Shown piece after piece: positions 20,201-32,185 of a stretch of DNA of 64,000 nucleotides; the first letter of the stretch is position 1, and each line of letters begins with the position of its first letter. A program made the position numbers and the translations under genes. The notes below the pieces were generated by a model. The model was not told the DNA's origin. It saw only the letters and a list, made by a program, of their open reading frames with translations, and did not search any database. The DNA is from Lithodes maja (lineage: Eukaryota > Arthropoda > Malacostraca > Decapoda > Lithodidae): positions 31,615-95,614 of the forward strand of contig JBAKBP010007905.1 of the NCBI GenBank assembly GCA_037953745.1. The letters are read 5' to 3'.

Positions 20201-21417
20201 CTCTGAAGTGCGCATGGGGGGATGAGACACCACACTCCTGTGCTGACATATTTGAGCTGTTCCCATCACTAATATATTTATTTTACCATAAATAGCATTA
20301 ATACTTATCCATATGCCCCTATTATTGGTTGATTATAAAGGTATTAACCTGTTACAACAATAAAACAAGTGGAAACAGCGTTTGGATGGTCAAAATCGGC
20401 GATACAGGCCGGGAGTTACACAATGTATGGCTGAGGCAACCTCCCAGCCCACCACTTTTCTCCACCTCTGGAGAGAGACTGTCGATCGATACTCTCTCTC
20501 TCTCTCTCTCTTGCACTCGCTTGCTAACAGTGATGACAATGCCCTGCTACCAACTCGCTAATGTTAGCACGAAAATAGACCACAGGAAAAGGGAATAACA
20601 GGGAAAATAGGTGATAACTGAAGGAGGGGAGGAAACTAGGGAAGGAGGGGAGGTGGAGGAGTGATATTTGGCATGGCCCAGGGGCAAAAAAAAAAAAAAA
20701 AATCAGGGTTTTAAATTGATTTTTTTTCCCCTGACTCTTAACCCGGGAACTGCGGGAAGACTCTTAAGAGTTCCCCCGGCGGACTGCGGGAAGACTCCTT
20801 AAGAGTCCCCCCGGCGGACTGCGGGAAGACTCCTTAAGAGTCAGGGGGAAAAAAAATCAATTTAAAACCGAAAAAAAAAAAAAAAAAAAAAATTGCCCCT
20901 GGGCCATGCAAAATACCACTCCTATACCTCCCCTCCTTCAGTTATCACCTATTTTCCCTGTTATTCCCTTATTCTGTGGTCTATTTTCGTGCTAACATTA
21001 GCGAGTTGCAAGCAGGGCATTGTCATCACTGTTAGCAAGCGAGTGCAAGAGAGAGAGAGAGAGTATCGATCGACAGTGTCTCTCCAGACTTGGGGAAAAG
21101 TGGCGGGAAAGGAGGTTGCCTCAGCCATACATTATGTAACTCCCGGCCTGTATCGCCGATTTTGACCATCCAAACGCTGTTTCCACTTGTTTTATTGTTG
21201 GAACAGGTTAATACCTTTATAATCAACCTATAATAGGCGCATATGGAGAAGTATTAATGCTATTTATGGTAAAATAAATATTATAGTGATGGAATCAGCT
21301 CAAATACGTGCGCACAGGCAGAGGTGTCTCATAACCCCCATGCGCACTTCAGAGGTTAAGTCTTCCCGCAGTCCGCCGGGGGAACTCGTAAGAGTCTTCC
21401 CGCAGTTCCCGGATTAA
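20201..21417 (+). mobile_element. MITE B2, containing inverted B2'
   Basis: Left end CTCTGAAGTGCGCATGGGG (TTAACC lost), right TTAA at 21414-21417. It is interrupted at 20738 by an inverted relative, giving a fold-back structure with arms of about 480 bp. Confidence 0.85.
20738..21359 (-). mobile_element. MITE B2' (inverted, nested in B2)
   Basis: TTAA at both ends, about 622 bp, reverse orientation. Its tail carries three copies of the palindrome-type motif with CCGGCGGACTGCGGGAAGAC between them instead of two. It is inserted at the central TTAA of the host's GACTC-TTAA-GAGTC palindrome; two bases (GA) are missing on the right side of the target. Confidence 0.85.
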
Positions 21418-22307
21418 ATGGATTTTTTTTTCCCTTACTCTTAACCCGTACAGCCCCGGCCGTTTTTTTTTTATTTTCGCGCACCAGAACCCGGGCAATT
21501 TTTCAGATTTTTTTTTTTTTTTTTTTTTAAATATATCAGAATGTGTTAGAAAATAATGACAGACATGAAGAAATCTGAAAAAAGTACTTACCTAGGCCAT
21601 TTGGGGGTCCTGGGTGGTGGTGGGGGTCCCCAGCCTCAGTGGAGCCTTAGCGCCACTTCAAATCTCCCGCGCCAGCAGCCAGTTGCCAGGCAGCATGACT
21701 TATTTTGCACCTCTCGGACATAAAGTGCGCTTCAGAGTTCATAGAATGTCTTTGTATATCACATAATGTCAATATAACTGAAGTTGTAGTGTGATAAGTG
21801 CCTTCATTCAAGTATTACAAGTGCGTACGAGTGTTAGCGTCCCCGTTGCCATGGTGATGGCGGCCATCTTTGCTCAGGACAATAACAAAACGCACGTACG
21901 AACACACGGCCAGACAGCGGACCGAGTGACCCACATTCCACAGCACCCTTCCCTCTTTCTTTCTCTGTCACTTTCACTTTCATTGAATTATTTGTACTTG
22001 TTCATTGTTTTATCTAAGATTAAAATGTAAAACTTGCAAACTAAACAAACCAAAATTGGGACAAGGACAATTATGAGGTATATACATTGTTTTACGCACT
22101 TATTGTCTCGTATTCTTATAATTATTTGCACACAGTTTTATAAGTTTAGAATTTACTTAGTGTTTTATATTGTTCGGTACTTTGCACTTGTAAATTATAT
22201 ATACAGTATATACACACTGTTTTATATAAACTTTTTGCGTCTTTTATATACACTGTTAGTATTACATTATAGCGTCTTTTATCGCAGTCTTTGAACACTT
22301 TGAACAG

Positions 22308-24926
22308 TTAGAAGTGCTCGAGGGTGTGATAATCCCTGAAGCAGGTGGGAAAACACAGTCCCACACCACATTCTTGACACCAAGTCTGGGTGTCTTTCCG
22401 TTTGGGTGTGCGTCTGCCTGTGTTGCGACACACATGACACCGTCTGCGTGGGTTGGGGATTACCTGGTTGGGCGGGACAAAATCGCAGAAGTGGCGTTGT
22501 GTCAGTCTGGCGGGGCCTTCTGGTGCTTGAAAACGAGCTGCGGGGCGTTGCTGGCGGCGTGGACCATCCCTGAAGAAGAACAAAAGCTCCCGTGCAAGTT
22601 CGATGCAGTACGACTCCATCGTCTCAACTTCACCTGTGATTTCATGATATTGGATGTGGCAGTTGTAGAGGGTGAGGTCGAGTAGGTGGAAAAATAGTTT
22701 TTTATACCACCTCATCGTCTTCCTGGCACACTCGACCGACGATATGACAGAGTCTGACTTGTCAACCAGCCGCATGTTGATGTTGTAGTCAACGATTGCA
22801 ACTGGTTTTTTGACCGCCTCACCTGTGGCTCTATCACGGCGTTTGGTGTCCTCTAAGCGGGGCAGGTGGATACTGGTGAGGACATTGACGTCACGATTGT
22901 CTATCCACGAGAGCATCAAGACATTATTTGCCTGGAGGTGGATGATGGAGCCCTTCTCCCGCCTTTCGGGTAGCTCTGGCATGTACACACGATTCCTCCT
23001 GACGGTGCCACAGACGCCAGTGTTTCTGCTGTACAGGAATTTGGCAAGGGAAGGGCTGGTGTACCAGTTGTCGAGGTACAAGATGTGGCCCCTGTCCAAA
23101 TACCCCTCCAACATGGTGATGACAACGGCCCCAGATATCCCATATGTCCTCGCCTCCACCAGTTCAGTGAGCTTGCCCATGTAGAGGATGATGTCCTGGA
23201 TGTAGCCGGTTTTGCAGTCGCACATCACGAACAGTTTCAGGCCATAACGGTGGCGTTTGCTGGGGATGTACTGTCGGATGCCAATATTCCCCCTCCACAG
23301 CACCAGACTCTCATCAATGATGAGTTTTTGGTGAGGTTTGAAGGAGGCTGCAAACTTAGTTTTCAGGTATTCAAATATGGGTTTTATCCTCTCCATCGGG
23401 TCTTTGGTATTCCTGGGGCGTTCCTGGTTCGGCTTGCCAGGCTATCAATAAAGTGCAGGTTTCCCATGATTGCCGTGAATCTATTCCTGCTCATGACTTT
23501 TCCAAAGAAGGGGGTTGCGATGAGGGGATCACATGACCAGTACTTCCTGAGAGACGTCTTCTTGGTGACCCCCATCAAGATGACCAGTGCCAGGAATGCG
23601 TAGAACTCATCGGAAGACAAATCCACCCATGAGAGACGTGCCGAGTTCCTCTTCTGCTCCTTCCCTCCCATAAAATAATAGTTGTACCAGTTCGTCTGGT
23701 CAACAATCAAGGAGACAAGGTTGGCAGTGAAGAACTGCAGAAAAACACCCAGTCTTGTGGTATCAGGTCCACGATTGGGCATGGTAGGGCCGGCCTCAGC
23801 TGCCCCCACAAAGTTGAATTGTCCTGGTAGATAGTTCTCCCCATCCACCCAATCCCACCTATCAGCGCCTTCGTCGTCGCTAGATGAGGCATCGGGCTCA
23901 TCAGGGTCATCGTCAGGGACACCGGGGCGGGTCGGGCGGATGCGGGTGGAGCGGGGGCGGTGGGGGCGGGAGGTGGACCTGGGGCGGGAGGTGGACCTGG
24001 GGCGGGAGGTGGACCTGGGGCGGGAGGTGGACCTGGGTCTGGAGCTAGACCTCGAACTTGATCGAGAGCTAGATCTAGAGCTCGAGTCGTTGCTGGGGCG
24101 TCTTATTTGCCTCACCTTCTGCAATCGGCCGCGGGTGGCACGCCCGCGAGATATGACACGCCCACGTCGTGTGCTTGCAGGGCGTTGTGGAGAGGCAGGT
24201 GGTAATGCAGTGGCACGGGAGGGGCCTGGTTCAGGTGAGGGAGACATTCGTGGGGGGTGTACGGGATGGAGCCGGAAGGTGATAGTGGGGGGGGGAAGAA
24301 TGGCGAGGCGGAGAGTCTGGTAGTGGTGGTGGTGGTGACTCATCCCCCCCCGCGTGCTCTGGGTCGGGAGGGAAGAGGGAGCGTTTAGGGTCACGTGACT
24401 GTCCTTGTCTCGCACCACGTTGTTCTTTGTCACTATGTTTATGACGGCCATAGAACCTCCCCGGGGTATTTTTCTTGAGTGGGGAGATTTTGCGAAGTGG
24501 GGGAGAAGGCAGGCGGGGTTGTGGGGGTGCCTCCTCTTCACTCCCAGACTCGACCCTTCTTCTCTTCAATCCCCTTCTTTCTTCCCCAGGTACACGAACG
24601 TAATTTTGAGGGTCAGCAGGTTCATCTGGAACAACAACCTCTTCCCCACTTTCTGAGGATTCAATGGGGTCTTGGGGAAGTGGGCGGCGGGGAGGTGCAC
24701 TTGCCCCTTGCTGTCTTTGTGACGAACGCCGTCGCCGCCTGACAGGAATCTGAGCAAGCTCTTCCTCTAGCTCTCTTATTTCGGCTTGTGAAGGGGCATA
24801 CTCATCCCCAGACTCGTCCAATGCCGAATCAGTGTCACTATCATGGCTGTCAGTGTCGTACAGTATATCCATGACCTCCTCTGTACTGCAGGAGCGGGTT
24901 GGGCGGGCACTAGAACGTCGAGACAT
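22308..24926 (-). pseudogene. piggyBac transposase (PB5), two frameshifts
   Basis: The start is the ATG at 24926 (MSRRSSARPTRSC). The N-terminus is acidic, then Pro/Arg/Ser-rich with a run of RSTSRP repeats. One frameshift lies at a G/C homopolymer near 24290, the second near 23400. The core carries LIIDESLVLWRG, LYLDNWYTSP and NINMRLVDKSD, giving the three catalytic Asp. The C-terminal Cys-rich domain is RCHVCRNTG...CQECGVGLC, ending DYHTLEHF. All catalytic positions survive but are spread over three frames, so it is probably recently inactivated. Confidence 0.9.
23960..24040. repeat. 18-bp coding minisatellite in PB5
   Basis: GGTGGACCTGGGGCGGGA is repeated about four times in tandem, encoding RSTSRP repeats in the transposase N-terminal region on the minus strand. 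Confidence 0.85.
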
Positions 24927-25241
24927 GGTGTTTCACTCGAGAGGGTACGCGGAAAACTGACCACGAGTTGTGGGAAGGCGGGTGCCCTCTCCCGTCCCCG
25001 CCCGCGCACGCGTATGGACAAAAAGTTTTGGAATTAGTCCGCCGGTTCCCAAAGTAGTTCCCATATAAATCTAGAGCCACTCGGAGCCTTACGACTGGAG
25101 CTATAAGGGTGACGCGTTAGGCGAGTCGCTGGGGCTGTGCGTTACATACATAGGCGACGCGGCTGGGGCTCCACGGGTTAAGAGTCTTCCCGCAGTCCGC
25201 CGCGGGAACTCTTAAGAGTCTCCCCGCAGTTCCCGGGTTAA

Positions 25242-25863
25242 GGATTCATGGTTTACAGAGCCGTCTTCACATCCTTCTATCACTGTATCTGAATATATCA
25301 ATTCACTTAAGCTTAAAATGGCTACAGTCCGAGAGATTGCCCTTGCCAATATGAAGAAGAGTCAGTCAAAAATGAAAGTACATTATGACAAGAAGTCTAG
25401 GGAGAGATCATTCAAAGTGCTTCTCTACCTCCCAGTGTCTGGTAAACCTCTAAAAGGTAAATACCAGGGACCTTACCATGTCTCTACGAAGTTGTCTAAA
25501 CTAAACTATGTGATCGAGACTCCTGATCATAAAAAGAGTTCTCGCCTAGTACATGTTAACCAGCTTAAGCCCTATTTTGACAGAGACCCAGAGGAAGATC
25601 CAGTTTGTCTTGCCGTATGTACAAAACCCGTAGTGGAGGTTGACGAGCCAGAGACTGTTGTTCAAAATTGTGTTCCGGTTCCCACGCCTGGTGGTAACCC
25701 TGTTAACAGTATAATCTTAGATAATTTTGAACTGTACTGTAAAGATATAAGTAAGGAGCAACAAAGTGATTTAATATCAGTCTTGCTTGAGTTTCCTACA
25801 GTAATTAAGATAGTCCTGGATTCTGTCAATCTCACTATCATGATGTTAAATTATGTGATGTAA
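25242..25863 (+). pseudogene. gypsy integrase C-terminus and RT leader
   Basis: The frame continues from 19201. KGKYQGPYHVSTKLSKLNYV and HVNQLKPYFDRDP are the C-terminal domain of gypsy integrase. Without any LTR or stop it runs on into ISKEQQSDLISVLLEFPTV, the acidic leader that precedes RT. A frameshift near 25805 puts the rest (DVKLCDVNVKPIKQSPYR) in another frame. This junction is the direct evidence for IN-before-RT order. Confidence 0.85.
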
Positions 25864-27148
25864 ATGTAAAGCCTATAAAACAATCACCTTACAGGCTTAG
25901 TCCTCACAAAAAGGATATTTTAAAATGCGAAATCAAAGATCTTCTTGATAATGATTTAATTGAACCAAGTTATTCACCTTGGGCTTCACCTTCTCTACTT
26001 GTCCCTAAGCCAGATGGTTCTTTTCGAGTGTGTACTGACTACCGTAAAGTTAATTCAGTAACAGTAGCGGATGCTTTTCCTCTCCCACGTATAGATGACT
26101 TGCTTGATGAAGTGGGACAGGCTAGATTTGTTTCCACTGTTGACCTGCAAAAGGGTTATTATCAGATAGGACTTACAGACCAAGCTAAAGTAATCTCTGC
26201 ATTTATCACCCCTTTTGGTCTGTATCAGTATAAGGTGATGCCTTTTGGTATGATAAATGCTCCCTCAACTTTCCAAAGAACCATCTCGCATACTATTCAT
26301 AACTTGGAAGGTGTTAATGCATATCTTGATGACATTTTGGTCGTTGCAGACTCTTGGGTACAGCATGTGGCCAGGTTGCGGAAGTTGTTGGGTTGCCTCG
26401 CCAGTGCCGGCTTCACGATAAACCTAGCGAAGTCAACGTTTGGCCGAGGCACAGTTACCTACCTTGGGCACGTGGTAGGCCATGGACAGACGAGACCCAA
26501 GGATGCCAACATCCGGACCATACTGCAATACCCTACCCCTTCGACCCGCAAGTCCCTCATGAGATTCCTTGGGATGTGTGGATTCTACCGTAAATTCTGC
26601 AGTAATTTTGCACAGGTCTCCTCACCTCTTACTGATCTCACCAGTCAGAAACAGAGGTTTGAGTGGAGCCCTGCCTGTGCTGAGTCCTTTAGCCGTCTCA
26701 AGGAACTCCTCTCATCTCAACCGGTACTCCGTTCGCCAAACCCGTCTTTGCCCTACCATCTCCAGGTCGACGCAAGTGATCTGGGTGTTGGGGCAGTGCT
26801 TTTGCAAGAGGATCCTAAAAGTGGTATCTTACATCCTGTGGCCTATCATTCGACTAAGCTTACACGATACCAGAGAAGTTACTCTACTATTGAAAAGTTG
26901 TGTTTAGCTTTGGTGGACTCTGTTAAATGAGTGCTATCTGCCACAAGATTCTACGCCTATAAATGTCTTCACGGATAATAACCCTTGTGTGTTTATTAAT
27001 CGAATGAAGAACTCAAACCAACGCATTCTCAGATGGGCCTTGTTGCTACAGGAGTACAGACTTAACATGCGCCACATACGAGGGGTTGACAACAGGATCG
27101 CGGACACCCTATCTCGAGACCTGCCCTCATCCTCAGAGCATACTGTAT
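25806..27148 (+). pseudogene. gypsy reverse transcriptase and RNase H
   Basis: The RT has LVPKPDGSFRVCTDYRKVNS, VDLQKGYYQIGLTD, PFGMINAPSTFQR and the catalytic AYLDDILV near 26320, then the connection FLGMCGFYRKFC. RNase H has LQVDASDLGVGAVLL, YSTIEKLCLAL and, after a frameshift at 26928, FTDNNP. The product ends ...RHIRGVDNRIADTLSRDL with a stop near 27148. This end position, with pol finishing in RNase H, again fits a Gmr1-like element. Confidence 0.88.
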
Positions 27149-27181
27149 AGTACCTTCTCCACTCCGTTACAAAGGTTTTGT

Positions 27182-27679
27182 GGGGGGAGGTGTGTTATGC
27201 TCTTCTTATCATGCAGGCTCTTCCCACAGTCATATACTGGCTGTGACTATACCCCCTCCCGCCTCGCCTGCCTCGCTCGCTCACCCGGGTTATTCTACTC
27301 CTATCAAAGGAAGCCGTCTTGACTCCAGACTGAACCCCTCAATGAACCGTATGACCTACAATGGCATACGGGACTTCAATAGTTCGGCTCCTCACCACTA
27401 CGTACCCACTTGCGCTTCTTGGTACATCACACATAAAGAGAGGTGACATAGGGTTTGAGCTGGAGAGCTTAGTCAGTTCATATCTGGTGGTGTTCTCGAC
27501 AGGTGGTGCTTATTGGATTCTACAAGCCTGGATTGTCCGCCTCACCTTTCTCGACGTACTGCCTGTGGGGGCCTAGCAGTGTGGAGATGATAGGGGTGGT
27601 TGTGAGTTGCTCCAGGACTTAAACCCATTTTAACTAAATATTAACATTTAATTTGATATTTTATTTGTTTTAGTTTTCT
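27182..27679 (+). repeat. gypsy polypurine tract and 3' LTR (interrupted)
   Basis: The PPT GGGGGGAGG (27182-27190) is followed by TGTGTTATGC, a plausible LTR start 40 bp after the pol stop. The LTR end cannot be fixed because PB2 interrupts at 27680; AT-rich sequence at 32147-32185 may be its continuation. Confidence 0.6.
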
Positions 27680-27876
27680 TTAACCCCTCCAACCCGGATG
27701 ACCTCATATACGCCCATAACATACTCGGCCCGCGCAACCCGGATGGCCTCATGTACGCCCCTTGCTTTCGTGCTTGATTTTCGAAAGCCGCGCGCACATT
27801 TTGTGATGATGGGGCGGTAGGTGGCGCCACCCGGCGTCAACGACGCCACAACAACAGTATCTACCCCGACGCCATC

Positions 27877-30774
27877 ATGGACAGTACACCAAATAGTGAT
27901 TCCGCCGTGTCCGACATCGTGCTTCCTACGACGCCCTTGATAGTGCGTCGTGCCTTACCCCGACGCCATCGCCTAAATGTGTTATCTCCCGGAGGTATTG
28001 AGACGACTTTGAGACTTTATGAGAAAGCTGATGCCAAGCATAAGATTGATGAAGAAGTGAGTGACCACTCGAGTAATTATAAGTCGAGTGATTATGGCCA
28101 TGAGAGTGATAAAGAACAATTCCTGGATTTGCGAAAGAATTTGAGAGTGATGAGAGTGATGAAGGTGATGTACCAGTTGTTGAGGAAGCTGGTTTACCTA
28201 AAGAAAGTGAACTTGCGAGAGTGAGTGAGTGGGAGAGTTCAAGGTCACTCACCAAATTTCGCATAAGTGACACGACTCCAAGCCCTTCCCCAGGTAAATC
28301 GCCTTTCAAGCTCCATTTCTACAAGTTAAAAATACTTGAAAAGGCGGCCGCGGCAGCTAGGGAACAAGCTAAAATAGTTGGTGAGGATGAGGCTGTGAGT
28401 GAGGGTCAGCGTGGTGACCCTTCTCGACCGCCATTGTCTCCCTTATCTACCCACGTCACCCAAGATGACCCGGATGCCCCGCATTCTTCCCCACCACCCC
28501 CACCATTGCCAAGGGTTGAGGACCCCCCACTTTCGGCCTATTTGCCTCCTAGGTCCCCCGACAGGAGACATACTGCTGCCGAAAAGGGGAAAGGTAGAAA
28601 ATATACTAAGAAAATGAAGAAAAGTAAGAGAGTTTTGTTTGAGGCTCCCGCGGCGGCGTCCACCCCTGCCGGCCCCAGCCATACGTCCCCGCAACTTTCC
28701 CCAGGGTCCTCCCCACCTCTCCCGCCTTCAACATGTCTTCCTGCAGAAGTATTTGAGCTCGCATCACCAATACCTGGGCCTAGTGAAAGTGAATCATTGC
28801 TTTCTGTGACTCGTCGCAGGCCAAGGAGCCCGGGACCTCTGGAGGACACAGCCTCACCTGTCACTCCTTCCCCACCTCGCCCACCCGCACGCCGCCCACG
28901 CATCACTGGTTCCCCGCCAGATTATGTGGGGGCCACTGATGATGAAGGGCACCGCTCTGAAGACTCTGGCCATGATTACATAGGTCCACCGTCAGGGCAA
29001 GATGACCACTCTGACGATGACTATATGGACATCGACGACCCTCGACCCACCCGCTTGGCCCGGCTTCGTGCTGCCCGTCTTTCTGCCCGCCGCCCTGGCC
29101 GCCGCCCTGACCGACGCCCTCGCCGCCGCCCTAGGGCGCGCGCCTCCCGAGTTGGCCGTGGGCGTACTGGGCTACCAGTTGGAGCTCCTCGTCAGCGTAG
29201 ACAAGACCCATTCTACGTTTTTCAGTGGCAAGACGTAGTTGATGGGGATGGATACAACCCTGATGTGCCAGCTTTTGATGAGGCACTGGAGGGTTCAGGC
29301 ATTACCCCCAATTTTCCTGCAGGCCCCAATGCTCCACCACACCAACTATTTGAGGCATTCTTTGATGAGGAGGGTAGGCTATGTTGTCAAAGAGACAAAC
29401 AAGCAGCACCAATTCCAGGTACACTTTTTGGGCAAGGTGACCAAGGGCCATATGAGGAAGTGGACCCCAGTGACTCATCAAGAATTCATGGTGTTCCTGG
29501 CACTCACCATGCTAATGCCTCATGTCAGGAAGCATAGGTTGCCTGACTATTGGATCACCAATGATCTGATTTCAACCCCTGCCTTCGGGAAATATATGGC
29601 TCGCGACCGGTACCTTGATATCCTCGCAGCGCTCCATCTTGTCACCAACACCGACGTCCACCGCCCAGACAAGCTGTGGAAGATTAGGACGTTGTATGAG
29701 ATGATGCGAGACCGCTTCACCTCCTACTTCAAGCCCTTCCGCAAGGTCGTCATTGACGAGTCTCTTGTGCTGTTCCGGGGAAAACTCAGCTTCCGGCAGT
29801 ACATCCCCTCCAAAAGACATCGCTTTGGCATAAAATTCTTTGTGCTGTGCGACTGCACAACTGGCTATGTCCTGGACTTCCTGGTGTACAGCGGGAAGGA
29901 AGGGGACGTGCTTGTGGACCCCCTCATTGGATTTGGCGGAGCAGTGGTGCAAGCCATGATGGACCGCTACTTCCATAAGAATCACGTCCTCTACACGGAC
30001 AACTATTACACGTCCCCCACTCTCTCACAGTACCTGCATGAGCGCAAGACGGGGACTGTAGGCACAGTACGAGGGAAAAGGAAGGGCATGCCAACTTTCC
30101 CTGCAAAGACCAAAAAAGGTGATGTCTTTAGGAAGAAGTCGGGGCCCATTCTGGCTATCCACTGGCACGACCAGCGGAAGGTCAACCTCCTGACCACCAT
30201 CCACAAGGGGGAAATGGTGGAGACTGGCAAGGTGGATCGCCGCACCCAGGCCAGGGTGACCAAGCCCGATACTGTCCTGGACTACAATGTCAACATGAGG
30301 CTGGTGGACAAGTCCGACATGCAGATAGGCTTCATTGACTGCCTGCGTACCTCGTGCAGATGGTACAAAAAGTTCTTTCTGCATATGGTGGACATGTCAA
30401 TTCTGAATGCCTATAATATATACAGGCTTCGGAATGAGAACCCACCCCTGAAGTTCAATAGCCTGCGGAGGTTCCAAAAGCAGGTGTTGACGGGGCTCCT
30501 GGAGAAGTATGCTACGCCACAGAGGGCAGTGGCACATCCTGGGCCCGCCGTTATCGACCGCTTGCAGTCTGCTCCATACCTGCTTAGGCACCAGCTTGGT
30601 TTCTTTCCTCAGAATGCAGCAGGAAGAACAAATCAGAAGCGGTGCCATGTCTGCTACCACAGCAGGGTGAGGCCGCACCCAGGTAAAAAGTCAACCACGG
30701 AGTGTGTGGAGTGCAAGGTGGCACTCTGTGCTGTAGGGTGCTTCGCTGCTTACCACACCAAGCAGGAGTTCTAA
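27877..30774 (+). pseudogene. piggyBac transposase (PB2), two small deletions
   Basis: ATG at 27877 (MDSTPNSDSAVSD), nearly identical to PB1. Relative to PB1, a single G is missing near 28125 (CCTGGATTT against CCTGGGATTT) and two bases near 29372 (GAGGAGGGTAGG against GAGGAGGTGGTAGG). Each shifts the frame. The downstream catalytic region is otherwise complete: VVIDESLVLFRG, LYTDNYYTSP, NVNMRLVDKSD, and Cys-rich RCHVCYHSRVRP. Inactive as it stands; a translation start inside the last frame would lack the N-terminal region. Confidence 0.93.
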
Positions 30775-31044
30775 TAATCATACTGAAATTGCCAAATAAA
30801 ATGACAATATGTACACTATAATTATATATAGGCAAAAAGTGGAAGAAAACCAATGTATTATAATAAAAAAGTCAAGTATTATGAGAAAATTGATACAAAT
30901 ACAATTCCACCATAATAATATGTGAAAGTGACACATATGTATATACCAAGTGACATTCATATGATTAGAACCTATAGAAATATATAAATCAGTGAAAAAA
31001 GACACAATAAATTGTATATAAAACGTTTACAAATCATATAACTA

Positions 31045-31740
31045 AGTGAAAGTGACACAAGACCTAAGATTTGATGGCCAAAGTATAATAAACACCTGTG
31101 ATAATGAATAATCAGTGCCTAATACAACAATAACCTACCTCAATTACTAATAAAATGTACGGTATCGAGTGAAAATGAGCATTATCAGTGACAGTGACAC
31201 ACTCTAAAGCATATTTGTCAAAGTGAAAGTGACACAAGACCTAAGATTTGATGGCCAAAGTATAATAAACACCTGTGATAACGAATAATCAGTGCCTAAT
31301 ACAACAATAACCTACCTCAATTACTAATAAAATGTACGGTATCGAGTGAAAATGAGCATTATCAGTGACAGTGACACTCTCTAAAGCATATTTGTCAAAG
31401 TGAAAGTGACACAAGACCTAAGATTTGATGGCCAAAGTATAATAAACACCTGTGATAACGAATAATCAGTGCCTAATACAACAATAACCTACCTCAATTA
31501 CTAATAAAATGTACGGTATCGAGTGAAAATGAGCATTATCAGTGACAGTGACACTCTCTAAAGCATATTTGTCAAAGTGAAAGTGACACAAGACCTAATA
31601 TTTGATGGCCAAAGTATAATAAACACCTGTGATAACGAATAATCAGTGCCTAATACAACAATAACATACCTCAATTACTAATAAAATGTACGGTATCGAG
31701 TGAAAATTACCAATATCAGTGAAATTGATACCCTAATAAA
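31045..31740. repeat. 177-bp tandem repeat in PB2 3' region
   Basis: About four units of 177 bp (anchors at 31137 and 31314, then every 177), in inverse orientation to the PB1 array. Units include AGTGAAAGTGACAC. Confidence 0.9.
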
Positions 31741-32185
31741 CATATTTTATATAATTGGCCTCAAAATAACTAGAAAATATCAAATAAACATCACATTCTC
31801 AATATCAAACACTAAAATCGTCTAAGGGAGATAAATACTTTGGCGCGGCGAGCGGCTAGGTGCGTCGTAGCCAGGGCGGGCCGACGCTTTCGGACGCGTG
31901 AGGAAATTCCCGCATAAAAAAGCACTCGTCTTCCCGCGCTCACCATTATGCAACCAGAGGGGCTAGAGACCTCTACTAAACGCCATTCGACAGAGGAAGG
32001 TTTGTGGAACATTATTTTTTTTTTATTCACAACATTACATGCAATATTCATTCATTTACAGAGTAGTTAACATAGGTAAAAAATCCTCAAAACCCCCGGT
32101 ACAGCAGTACAGTCATAAGCTATAGCCCCCGGGGCTGGAGGGTTAATATTTCTTTATAATTAAATATTTACTTTATTTATAAACA

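Larger units (their letters stand above)
21441..25181 (-). mobile_element. piggyBac element PB5 (second family)
   Basis: TTAA at 21441-21444 and 25178-25181. Ends are TTAACCCGTACAGCCCCGGC and, inverted, TTAACCCGTGGAGCCCCAGC. The transposase is on the minus strand and only distantly related to PB1-PB4. A TCACTTTCACTTTC motif downstream of the gene (about 21968) resembles the motif repeated in PB1's array. Confidence 0.9.
19198..25241 (+). mobile_element. MITE B1, host of four nested TTAA insertions
   Basis: Outer TTAAs are at 19198-19201 and 25238-25241; removing the insert rejoins the gypsy integrase frame. B1's own DNA is 19198-19714, 21418-21440 and 25182-25241. It ends with the family's paired CTCTTAAGAGTC motifs and CCCGGGTTAA. 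The inner block C1+B2 sits at a TTAA inside GGGTG-TTAA-ATGGATTTT, and PB5 sits at the TTAA in the middle of ACTCTTAAGAGT. Confidence 0.85.
1..27679 (+). mobile_element. Ty3/gypsy retrotransposon, Gmr1-like gene order, split by nested insertions
   Basis: Host element for most of the first 27 kb. Its own sequence survives as 1-191, 18633-19201 and 25242-27679. In order it encodes the linker before integrase, integrase, the integrase C-terminal domain, then reverse transcriptase and RNase H, then a polypurine tract and the start of an LTR. The frame is continuous across both junctions once the inserts and one copy of each target duplication (CCTGG, TTAA) are ignored. Integrase before RT in a gypsy-type pol is the order known from Gmr1-like elements; ordinary gypsy elements have RT-RH-IN. 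Gag and protease lie upstream of the window. The element is dead: two insertions, an integrase deletion and frameshifts. Confidence 0.8.
27680..32146 (+). mobile_element. piggyBac element PB2
   Basis: TTAA at 27680-27683 and 32143-32146, in the opposite orientation to PB1. It is a close relative of PB1 and PB3 (TTAACCCCTCCAACCCGG end; inverted TTAACCCTCCAGCCCCGG end). The transposase is frameshifted. It lies in the gypsy LTR region. About 4.47 kb. Confidence 0.92.

Noticed and set aside
22314..23603. Plus-strand frames over the PB5 transposase
   Set aside because: Antisense shadows of the minus-strand transposase; same for plus-strand frames over PB1 and PB3.
24300..24360. Possible CRISPR-like or microsatellite array near GGTGGTGGTGG
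   Set aside because: A simple trinucleotide run in a His-coding context; no repeat-spacer pattern anywhere in the window.
18633..27148. Two separate gypsy elements, one giving integrase and one giving RT
   Set aside because: No LTR lies between them and one continuous frame spans the integrase C-terminus and RT leader; kept only as the alternative to test.
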